Assembly (NCBI GenBank): GCA_938030645.1
Contig: CALHHQ010000127.1
Coordinates: 1 to 6,988, forward strand
DNA length: 6,988 nucleotides
Direction of reading: 5' to 3'
Source of the DNA: an uncultured Rhizobiaceae group bacterium
Lineage (GTDB): Bacteria > Pseudomonadota > Alphaproteobacteria > Rhizobiales > Rhizobiaceae
In this document: piece after piece, positions 1-6,553 of the stretch
Position numbering within the stretch: position 1 is the stretch's first letter
How the letters are laid out: every line of letters begins with the position of its first letter
Notes under the pieces: generated by a model
Told to the model about the DNA's origin: nothing
What the model saw: only the letters and a program-made list of their open reading frames with translations
Database searches by the model: none
Translations under genes and position numbers: made by a program

Positions 1-552
1 GGCTTTGCAGTTGCTCTGCTCATTGATCGCTCACCATTTTTGCAGCGCGGCCTGTTGCCTATCGGAAACTTCGTATCTGCTCTTCCCATCGTTGGTGTCG
101 CGCCAATCATGGTAATGTGGTTCGGGTTTGACTGGCAGTCCAAAGCGGCCGTTGTGGTGATCATGACCTTCTTCCCCATGCTGGTGAACACAGTGCAGGG
201 TCTTGCGGCAGCCAACCACATGGAACGAGATTTGATGAACACATATGCGGCCTCATGGTGGCAAACGCTGACCAAACTGCGTTTGCCAGCAGCAGCCCCA
301 TTTATTTTCAACGCACTGAAAATCAATTCCACCCTTGCGCTCATTGGTGCAATCGTGGCTGAATTCTTTGGAACACCCATTGTCGGTATGGGCTTTCGCA
401 TTTCTACGGAAGTGGGACGCATGAATGTCGACATGGTGTGGGCCGAGATCGCGGTGGCGGCGCTTGCCGGTTCCGCATTTTACGGAACGGTCGCATTGAT
501 CGAACGTGCCGTTACATTCTGGCATCCATCAATCCGGTCCTCTCGACACTGA
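1..552 (+). CDS. ABC transporter permease, NMT1/pyrimidine-type importer (5' partial)
   Basis: This is the C-terminal 183 residues of an inner-membrane permease of the binding-protein-dependent (BPD_transp_1, SsuC/TauC/ThiX-like) type. The frame is open from base 1, so the true start lies left of the window; the TTG at 40 is internal. Hydrophobic segments are visible around fragment residues 18-43, 46-67, 108-128 and 145-170. Between them lies the cytoplasmic EAA-type loop at about residues 80-101 (AASWWQTLTKLRLPAA), the contact site for the ATPase. The usual EAA glycine is Ser here, which I believe is common in this subfamily. The gene stops at TGA 550-552, 27 bp before the solute-binding protein gene, so the two form one operon; the ATPase gene is presumably upstream and out of view. 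The assignment to a pyrimidine or thiamine-precursor importer comes from the neighbouring binding protein and from family resemblance. The permease class is certain, the substrate is not. Confidence 0.9.
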   Translation, partial: GFAVALLIDRSPFLQRGLLPIGNFVSALPIVGVAPIMVMWFGFDWQSKAAVVVIMTFFPMLVNTVQGLAAANHMERDLMNTYAASWWQTLTKLRLPAAAPFIFNALKINSTLALIGAIVAEFFGTPIVGMGFRISTEVGRMNVDMVWAEIAVAALAGSAFYGTVALIERAVTFWHPSIRSSRH

Positions 553-565
553 GACTGGACACAAC

Positions 566-571
566 AGGGAG
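566..571 (+). promoter_or_regulatory. Shine-Dalgarno site of the solute-binding protein gene
   Basis: AGGGAG lies 8 nt upstream of the ATG at 580, an ideal spacing. It fixes the start of the binding-protein gene and supports strong translation, as expected for a binding protein made in excess over its permease. Confidence 0.7.
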
Positions 572-579
572 ACTACAAC

Positions 580-1569
580 ATGAAAAAACTCACCCTACTC
601 TTGGCAGCATCAGCGCTGTCATTCTCCGCTATGGCCGCACAAGCTGCAGATAAAGTGACGCTGCAGCTAAAATGGGTCACGCAAGCACAGTTTGCTGGCT
701 ACTACGTGGCAAAAGACAAAGGCTTCTACAAAGAAGAAGACCTTGATGTCGAAATCAAACCCGGCGGACCAGACATCGCACCGGCTCAAGTTCTTGCAGG
801 TGGCGGTGCTGACGTTGTTCTCGACTGGATGCCTTCTGCATTGGCAACCCGCGAGAAAGGTGTGCCACTGGTTAACATCGCGCAGCCATTTAAATCATCT
901 GGCATGATGCTGACGTGTCGCAAAGATTCCGGCATCAAAACGTCTGCAGATTTCAAAGGCAAAACACTTGGTGTTTGGTTCTTCGGCAACGAATATCCGT
1001 TCCTGTCGTGGATGAGCAAACTTGGTATTAAAACCGATGGCTCCGCAGACGGTGTGAAAGTCTTGAAACAGGGTTTCAATGTGGACCCGATTTTACAGAA
1101 GCAAGCGGCGTGTGTGTCTACGATGACATATAATGAGTACTGGCAAATCATTGATGCTGGTTTGTCCGCTGACGATCTCATCACGTTCAAATATGAAGAC
1201 GAAGGCGTCGCAACTTTGGAAGACGGTATTTACGTCATGGAAGACAAGCTGAAAGACGCTGCTTTCAAAGATAAGATGGTTCGTTTTGTGCGTGCTTCCA
1301 TGAAAGGCTGGAAATACGCTGAAGCAAATTCGGATGAGGCTGCTGAAATCGTACTGGAAAATGATGCGTCTGGAGCACAAACCGAAAAGCATCAAAAACG
1401 TATGATGGGCGAAATTGCTAAGCTGACCGCCGGTTCAAACGGCGCACTTGATAAAGCGGATTACGAGCGCACCGTTGCGACACTTCTTGGCGCAGGCTCT
1501 GACCCCGTGATTACCAAGAAACCAGAAGGCGCATGGACGTCTGAAATCACAGATGCTGCATTGAAATAA
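580..1569 (+). CDS. ABC transporter substrate-binding protein, NMT1/THI5-like family
   Basis: This is a periplasmic solute-binding protein of 329 residues, a normal length for the family. Residues 1-22 are a Sec signal peptide: Lys2-Lys3, a hydrophobic core LTLLLAASAL, and a likely signal peptidase I site after AQA (22). The mature protein opens with the NMT1/ThiY-type fold signature: LQLKWVTQAQFAGYYVAKDK (about 28-47), then GFYKEEDLDVEI and a PGG turn. The segment GKTLGVWFFGNEYPFLSW (about 128-145) is the second-lobe motif typical of the alphaproteobacterial subgroup often annotated as a pyrimidine or hydroxymethylpyrimidine transporter component. The CCCFC motif of eukaryotic THI5 pyrimidine synthases is absent, so this is a binding protein and not an enzyme. 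It follows the permease by 27 bp and is followed by a strong terminator, so it is the last gene of its operon. Substrate class (pyrimidine, thiamine precursor or a related heterocycle) is inference; no TPP riboswitch or catabolic gene is in view to settle it. Confidence 0.9.
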   Translation: MKKLTLLLAASALSFSAMAAQAADKVTLQLKWVTQAQFAGYYVAKDKGFYKEEDLDVEIKPGGPDIAPAQVLAGGGADVVLDWMPSALATREKGVPLVNIAQPFKSSGMMLTCRKDSGIKTSADFKGKTLGVWFFGNEYPFLSWMSKLGIKTDGSADGVKVLKQGFNVDPILQKQAACVSTMTYNEYWQIIDAGLSADDLITFKYEDEGVATLEDGIYVMEDKLKDAAFKDKMVRFVRASMKGWKYAEANSDEAAEIVLENDASGAQTEKHQKRMMGEIAKLTAGSNGALDKADYERTVATLLGAGSDPVITKKPEGAWTSEITDAALK

Positions 1570-1592
1570 GTTTCTCGTCGCATCAAATTTTT

Positions 1593-1631
1593 AAGGGGCT
1601 GCCATGGTTTTCATGGTGGCCCCTTTCTTTT
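1593..1631 (+). terminator. Rho-independent terminator after the ABC importer operon
   Basis: A 12-bp stem pairs 1595-1606 with 1612-1623, all Watson-Crick except two adjacent G-U wobbles, around a 5-nt loop (1607-1611, GTTTT). It can be extended by two A-U pairs (1593-1594 with 1624-1625), and the U-rich tail TTTCTTTT runs 1624-1631. It starts 23 bp after the binding-protein stop codon, oriented to end that transcript and so insulate maeB from it. Confidence 0.9.
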
Positions 1632-1723
1632 AGTGTGCCACGTTCAAGAAGCCTGTTGCAAAGCTGAAATGCTATGCCATGGTCTCGTCTTCACATATTT
1701 TCGATCAGCGACAGAGCGACTTC

Positions 1724-3997
1724 ATGAGTAACACCAAAGACACCCTCACACCTGCCCTTCGCTATCACCAGTTTCCTAAGCCCGGAAAGTTGGAAGTTCG
1801 GCCCACAAAACCGTTGGCGAACCCACGAGATTTGTCTTTGGCTTATTCGCCTGGTGTGGCCGAAGCCAGCATGGCCATTCATAAAGATCCAAATATGGCA
1901 TCAAACTATACGGCACGTGGTAATCTTGTGGCGGTGGTTTCCAATGGCTCGGCCGCATTAGGACTCGGAAACATAGGCGCGCTTGCTTCTAAACCCATCA
2001 TGGAAGGTAAGGCTGTTCTGTTTAAACAGTTCGCGCATATCGATTGCTTCGACATCGAATTGAATGAAAGCGATCCTGTAAAGCTGGCAGAGCATGTGAT
2101 CGCGTTGGAGCCCACATTCGGAGCGATCAATCTGGAAGATATTAAAGCGCCAGATTGTTTCATTGTTGAAAAAATCTGCCGCGAACGGATGAACATTCCC
2201 GTGTTCCACGATGACCAACATGGAACGGCGATTGTCGTGGGTGCAGCTGCGAAGAATGCTCTTCATCTCACAAATCGAGATTTCAAAGATATCAAGATTG
2301 TGTCCACTGGCGGTGGTGCCGCTGGCATTGCCTGCCTCAACATGCTTTTGAAACTTGGTGTGCAACGCAAGAATATTTGGCTGTGCGACATTGCTGGCCT
2401 TGTTTATGAGGGCCGCACAGAAGAAATGACGGAGCAAAAAGCAGCGTTTTCTCAAAAGAGTGATTTGCGCACTTTGGACGATGTCATTGACGGCGCAGAC
2501 CTATTTCTAGGATTGTCTGGCCCAGGTGTTTTGACCCAAGATATGGTCAAACGCATGGCGGTTGATCCCATCATATTTGCACTGGCCAATCCCAAGCCAG
2601 AAATCATGCCAGAAGAAGTTTACGCCGTTTCGCCCAATGCCATTATGGCGACTGGGCGATCAGACTATCCAAACCAGGTGAACAATGTTCTTTGCTTTCC
2701 GTTCATTTTCCGCGGTGCACTTGATGTTGGTGCCACAGAAATCAACGACGAAATGCAGATCGCCTGTGTGGAAGGTATAGCGGCCTTGGCACGTAAAACA
2801 TCATCAGCAGAAACTGCAGAAGTCTATGGGGACGAGGACCTTCAATTCGGACCTGAATATCTTATTCCCAAACCATTCGATGCAAGATTGCTTGCCGTTG
2901 TAGCGGGCGCAGTTGCCAAAGCCGGCATGGAGACCAAAGTCGCGCAACGTCCGCTTGCTGACTTTGATGCCTATATCGAAGGGCTCAACGCCACGATTTA
3001 TCGCTCGTCTATGATTATGCGACCCGTCTTTGAAGTCGCAAAATCTCAGTCAAGGCGCATCGTGTTTGCGGAGGGCGAAGATGAACGGGTTTTGCGTGCC
3101 GCTATGGCCATGTTGGAAGAAACCAATGATCAGCCTATTCTGATTGGCCGACCAGAAGTCATAAATCATCGATGCGATAAATTTGGCATTCCCGAAAACC
3201 TATCGAGTAAGTTCGACGTTGTGAATCCGGAGAGCGATCACCGCTATCGCGAGTATTGGGAAACCTACCATCACGTTATGGCGCGGCAGGGCATTTCGCC
3301 AACATTGGCGCAGGCTGTTTTGCGCACGAACACCACGGTTATTGCAAGCGTCATGGTGCATCGTGGAGAAGCTGACAGTATGATCTGCGGCACGTTTGGC
3401 AATTACCTGTGGCATCTGAATTACGTACAACAAATGTTGGAAACGCCGGAACTCAAAGCAACAGGCGCTTTGTCTTTGCTCATTTTGGATTCAGGCCCAT
3501 TATTTGTGGCTGACACACATGTGAACCCGGAACCCACGCCTGAACAAATCGCTGAGAGTGTTATCGGCACCGCAAGACATGTTCGTCGTTTTGGAATGGA
3601 GCCTCAAGTTGCGCTTTGTTCCAATTCGCAGTTCGGGACGTTGGACACGGAATCTGCTCGGCGTATGAGAGCCGCACTCAAAATCCTTGACGGTCAAAAA
3701 CTAGACTTTATCTATGAAGGAGAGATGCCAGTTGATGCCGCACTCGATCCCGAAATTCGTGAACGCATGATGCCCAACAGCCGCATCAACGGCCAAGCCA
3801 ACGCGTTCGTGTTTTCCAATGCGGAAACAGCAGGCGGCGTGAAGAATTCACTGAAGTCTGTTGCAGGTGGAATTGAGGTTGGTCCAATCCTTATGGGCAT
3901 GGGAAATCGCAGTCATATTGTGACGCCATCTATCACCACACGGGGTTTGATCAACATGGCAGCACTTGCCGGAGCGCCAGTTCACACCTACGCGTAA
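1724..3997 (+). CDS. maeB: NADP-dependent malic enzyme, MaeB type with C-terminal phosphotransacetylase-like domain
   Basis: Cytoplasmic enzyme that oxidatively decarboxylates malate to pyruvate and CO2 with NAD(P)+, linking the TCA cycle to pyruvate and NADPH supply. Numbered from the ATG at 1724 (757 aa; E. coli MaeB is 759), the malic domain holds YSPGVAEAS (41-49), the catalytic-lysine segment GKAVLFK (95-101), the acidic metal-site segment NLEDIKAP (136-143) and FHDDQHGTAI (161-170). The dinucleotide-binding domain has STGGGAAG (194-201) and ANPKPEI (288-294). From about 430 to the end is a Pta-like domain (RIVFAEGEDERVLRAA at 445-460). In this family it is known as a regulatory acetyl-CoA-sensing module; here the Pta catalytic NDLSRG-type segment reads SITTRG (736-741), consistent with no transferase activity. 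An in-frame ATG at 1679 would add 15 residues; I prefer 1724 because the downstream protein begins as family members do, and neither ATG has a strong ribosome site. NADP rather than NAD preference is by family analogy. Its 3' end overlaps the convergent sitD by 10 bp. Confidence 0.95.
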   Translation: MSNTKDTLTPALRYHQFPKPGKLEVRPTKPLANPRDLSLAYSPGVAEASMAIHKDPNMASNYTARGNLVAVVSNGSAALGLGNIGALASKPIMEGKAVLFKQFAHIDCFDIELNESDPVKLAEHVIALEPTFGAINLEDIKAPDCFIVEKICRERMNIPVFHDDQHGTAIVVGAAAKNALHLTNRDFKDIKIVSTGGGAAGIACLNMLLKLGVQRKNIWLCDIAGLVYEGRTEEMTEQKAAFSQKSDLRTLDDVIDGADLFLGLSGPGVLTQDMVKRMAVDPIIFALANPKPEIMPEEVYAVSPNAIMATGRSDYPNQVNNVLCFPFIFRGALDVGATEINDEMQIACVEGIAALARKTSSAETAEVYGDEDLQFGPEYLIPKPFDARLLAVVAGAVAKAGMETKVAQRPLADFDAYIEGLNATIYRSSMIMRPVFEVAKSQSRRIVFAEGEDERVLRAAMAMLEETNDQPILIGRPEVINHRCDKFGIPENLSSKFDVVNPESDHRYREYWETYHHVMARQGISPTLAQAVLRTNTTVIASVMVHRGEADSMICGTFGNYLWHLNYVQQMLETPELKATGALSLLILDSGPLFVADTHVNPEPTPEQIAESVIGTARHVRRFGMEPQVALCSNSQFGTLDTESARRMRAALKILDGQKLDFIYEGEMPVDAALDPEIRERMMPNSRINGQANAFVFSNAETAGGVKNSLKSVAGGIEVGPILMGMGNRSHIVTPSITTRGLINMAALAGAPVHTYA

Positions 3998-4833
3998 GTT
4001 GATTCTGATTTATGGGCCCGTACTACGGTCACGACAAATGCAATGATGAATATGATTGTCATGATCAGGACAATTGTCGGAGCCGGCGCGCTGTCGATGA
4101 ATAAGCTTGCATAAATACCGAGCAGTGATGACCCTACGGCAATCGCTACTGCTGTTAAAAGCATGGGGCCAAACTGACGAGTGATCAGGAACGCAATGGC
4201 CCCAGGTGCAATAAGCATCGCAATCGCTAGAATGATACCCACTGCTTTCAATGCGCCAACGATGGTCAGCGACAAAATGCACAAGAGACCATAGTGCAAC
4301 ACACGAACAGGCAATCCTGCTGTTTTTGCTTGAGTCGGATCGAAAGCGTGCATCATGAGATCGCGCCATTTCAAGCCAATCGCTACTGTTACAACCAATG
4401 CGATTAAGCCACTTTCAACGAGATCCGATGGCCCGATGCCGAGAATGTCGCCAAACAATATATGGTCAAGATGTAGGTCTGTGTCGACCTTGGTATAAAG
4501 CACCAGACCAAATCCAAACATGCCCGAAAAGACGACGCCCATGACGGTGTCTTGTTTCACACGACTGTTTTCATCAATGAAACCAGTGGCCAAAGCACAT
4601 ATCATGCCTGAAACAAAAGCCCCCACAGCCAAGGGAATTGCTGCAAGGTAAGCCAATACGATACCCGGCAGAACGGCATGAGAGATAGCGTCACCCATCA
4701 ATGACCATCCCTTGAGAACGAGGAAGCAGGACAGCAATGCAGCGGGCACAGCCACACAAATGGAAATCAAAAATGCGTTTTGAACGAATTCAAACTGTAA
4801 CGGAAACAATGCCTGATCAATAATTTCCATCAT
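3988..4833 (-). CDS. sitD: Manganese/iron ABC transporter permease SitD
   Basis: Second membrane subunit (281 aa) of an ABC-3 family (ZnuB/TroCD/SitCD) divalent-metal importer in the inner membrane. It is almost wholly hydrophobic, with about eight predicted membrane segments. The family motif KGWSLMGDAISHAVLPG occupies 41-57; the Asp48 and His52 positions are conserved in the family and thought to line the metal path. DTDLHLDHILFGDILGI (117-133) is characteristic of the SitD branch and helps separate it from SitC. The ATG at 4831-4833 overlaps the sitC stop as ATGA, and a good ribosome site, GGAAG (4845-4841 on this strand), sits 7 nt upstream. A second ATG follows directly (Met-Met). It is the last gene of the sit operon. 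Its stop TAG (3990-3988) lies inside the end of maeB on the other strand, so no terminator separates the two. Confidence 0.92.
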   Translation of the reverse strand: MMEIIDQALFPLQFEFVQNAFLISICVAVPAALLSCFLVLKGWSLMGDAISHAVLPGIVLAYLAAIPLAVGAFVSGMICALATGFIDENSRVKQDTVMGVVFSGMFGFGLVLYTKVDTDLHLDHILFGDILGIGPSDLVESGLIALVVTVAIGLKWRDLMMHAFDPTQAKTAGLPVRVLHYGLLCILSLTIVGALKAVGIILAIAMLIAPGAIAFLITRQFGPMLLTAVAIAVGSSLLGIYASLFIDSAPAPTIVLIMTIIFIIAFVVTVVRAHKSESTYA

Positions 4834-5699
4834 GCAGTTTCTTCCACTTCCACAAGTGCATCAGCAGCTCGTCGGCGAGAGGCCAAAATGCCGTGGGTTG
4901 GGGCAAAGACAAATGCAATCAAGAACACCAATGTTTGTAACACTACGATGACACCGCCAGTGGCTCCGTTGATGAAGTAGCTCGCATATGTTCCAAAAAT
5001 TGCCGACAACGCGCCAATTGTGACACTGATCAAAATCAGTCGAGGAAATCTGTCCGTTAAGAGAAACGCGGTTGCTCCGGGCGTGACAACCATTGCAATA
5101 ACCAAAAAAGCTCCGACGGTTTGTAACGCAGCAACAGTAGACGCTGCCAACATCGCGAAAAAGATAATCTTTAAGAGTGTCGTGTTCAGCCCAATGGTGC
5201 GTGCATGGGTCTCATCAAAAAAGGTCACCATGAAATCTCTCCACTTGATCACGAGCACCACCATCGTCACACCACCAATCGCTAGAAGCTGCCAAGTGTC
5301 TGCTGGTGTGATTGCCAGAATATTACCGTTTATGATCGTTTGAATGTTCACTGAAGTTGGCCAAAGAGAAATCATAAATAGGCCAAGGCCGAAGAAGGAT
5401 GTGAATATCAATCCAATAATTGTGTCGACCTTCAGCCCTGTTCGTTCGGTCAAAAACAGCATCGTAGCTGCGGCCAAACCACCAGAGATGAATGCGCCCA
5501 GAGAAAACGGTAACCCGAGGATCAAAGCCCCCGCCACACCGGGCACGATGGCATGGGACAATGCATCACCGATTAAAGACCACCCCTTCAACATGAGATA
5601 GCACGATAGAAATGCGCATACAGAAGCGACCAATGCAGAGACCATTATCGCGTTCGTCATATAACTGTACTGCAGCGGTTCCAGAAGAGTTTCAATCAT
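4830..5699 (-). CDS. sitC: Manganese/iron ABC transporter permease SitC
   Basis: First membrane subunit (289 aa) of the same ABC-3 importer, pairing with SitD to form the translocation channel. It has about eight hydrophobic segments, the family motif KGWSLIGDALSHAIVPG (38-54, with Asp45 and His49), KVDTIIGLIF (90-99) and GNILAI (125-130). After the last membrane segment comes a charged cytoplasmic tail, ASRRRAADALVEVEETA, as in rhizobial SitC. It is paralogous to SitD but clearly diverged, so this is the normal two-permease arrangement rather than a recent duplication. Both junctions are 4-bp ATGA overlaps: with sitB upstream (5696-5699) and with sitD downstream (4830-4833), implying translational coupling. 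Its own ribosome site is weak (GATGAA just before the ATG), which fits dependence on coupling. Confidence 0.92.
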   Translation of the reverse strand: MIETLLEPLQYSYMTNAIMVSALVASVCAFLSCYLMLKGWSLIGDALSHAIVPGVAGALILGLPFSLGAFISGGLAAATMLFLTERTGLKVDTIIGLIFTSFFGLGLFMISLWPTSVNIQTIINGNILAITPADTWQLLAIGGVTMVVLVIKWRDFMVTFFDETHARTIGLNTTLLKIIFFAMLAASTVAALQTVGAFLVIAMVVTPGATAFLLTDRFPRLILISVTIGALSAIFGTYASYFINGATGGVIVVLQTLVFLIAFVFAPTHGILASRRRAADALVEVEETA

Positions 5700-6553
5700 G
5701 GTTCATCACGATCGTGATAAACAACAAACGGGCGCTCATCGTCGGATATCACCGTGACTTGCCTTGCATCATCATCGTCATGCAAATCGTCGCCACCCAA
5801 TACGAAGTGACGCAATACGCCACCAAAAGCCATTTGAAGATTGTCTCGCGTGAACACTTCCTTGGTGAGACCGTATGCCAGCACGGTCCCCTTGATGAGA
5901 ACAGTACGATCGCAAAACTCAGGCACACTGCCGAGATTGTGGGTGGACACTAGAATGACACGCCCCTCATCACGCAATTCGCGTAAAAGCTGAATAATGG
6001 AGTCTTCTGTTTTCACGTCTACGCCGGTGAATGGTTCGTCCAACAGTATCACTTGACTGTCTTGCGCCAACGCACGTGCCAGAAACACACGCTTTTTTTG
6101 CCCCCCAGACAATTCACCAATCTGTCTATTGCGAAAGTCCAACATGCCAACACGATTTAGGGCGTTGGTGACTGCGTCTTTATCCGTCTGTTTGGCCATG
6201 CGCATGAAGTTCATATGGCCGTATCGACCCATCATCACCACGTCTTCCACCAGCACCGGAAATGTCCAATCCACTTCCTCAGATTGAGGAACATATGCGA
6301 CCAAGTTCGCTTTCATGGCCATTGCAACGGAACGACCCAAGACTTCCACGCTGCCTTTTGCAGCCTTCAAAAAGCCCATAATGGTTTTGAATAAGGTGGA
6401 TTTACCACTGCCGTTCACACCCACCAGTGCTGTAATTGTTCCGCGTGGAATTTCAAAACTGGTGTCGCGTAAAGCCGTGTGTCCATTGCGATAAGTCACT
6501 GTCACATCTTGAACACGGAGCCCTTGGCGGTCATCGGCAAACGTTTGGTTCAC
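5696..6553 (-). CDS. sitB: Manganese/iron ABC transporter ATP-binding protein SitB
   Basis: Cytoplasmic ATPase (285 aa) that powers the SitCD channel. All nucleotide-binding motifs are intact and in order: Walker A GVNGSGKST (45-53), Q-loop Gln90 in VPQSEEVDW, ABC signature LSGGQ (148-152), Walker B VILLDEP (168-174) with catalytic Glu173, D-loop near GVD (177-179), and H-loop His205 in VSTHN. The VPQSEEVDWTFPV stretch is typical of metal-importer (ZnuC/MntB/SitB) ATPases. Beyond the core there is a C-terminal extension of about 35 residues with an acidic, His-containing patch, GGDDLHDDDDAR (253-264), that I recognise from rhizobial-type SitB; its role is unknown. The start is GTG at 6553-6551, overlapping the sitA stop as GTGA, so it is probably coupled to sitA translation. 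The end overlaps sitC as ATGA. Confidence 0.93.
   Translation of the reverse strand: MNQTFADDRQGLRVQDVTVTYRNGHTALRDTSFEIPRGTITALVGVNGSGKSTLFKTIMGFLKAAKGSVEVLGRSVAMAMKANLVAYVPQSEEVDWTFPVLVEDVVMMGRYGHMNFMRMAKQTDKDAVTNALNRVGMLDFRNRQIGELSGGQKKRVFLARALAQDSQVILLDEPFTGVDVKTEDSIIQLLRELRDEGRVILVSTHNLGSVPEFCDRTVLIKGTVLAYGLTKEVFTRDNLQMAFGGVLRHFVLGGDDLHDDDDARQVTVISDDERPFVVYHDRDEP

Noticed and set aside
786..1190. 134-codon open frame antisense to the solute-binding protein gene
   Set aside because: The sense frame has an intact signal peptide and family motifs; the antisense product resembles nothing and has no supporting signals.
1632..1723. Possible sigma-70 promoter for maeB (TTGCAA at 1656-1661)
   Set aside because: No matching -10 element lies at 16-18 bp spacing before the start; a promoter must exist here or nearby given the upstream terminator, but I cannot place it.
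1958..2455. 165-codon open frame antisense to maeB
   Set aside because: It lies wholly within the strongly supported maeB coding region, its translation is rich in Cys, His and Arg with no recognisable domain, and no ribosome site or promoter is evident. It is a shadow of maeB codon use.
4010..4369. 119-codon frame within sitD on the same strand, out of frame
   Set aside because: The product is rich in Ser, His, Cys and Arg, typical of an out-of-frame reading of a membrane protein gene, while sitD itself is intact and conserved.
5020..5953. Three consecutive plus-strand open frames opposite sitC and sitB
   Set aside because: They cover the intact sitC and sitB genes on the other strand, show no known domain, and arise from the low stop density opposite hydrophobic coding sequence.
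4830..6553. sitC and sitD as a recent tandem duplication
   Set aside because: They share the ABC-3 fold and the GDA-SH motif but differ strongly along their length and each matches its own subfamily, so this is the normal ancient pair of permeases.
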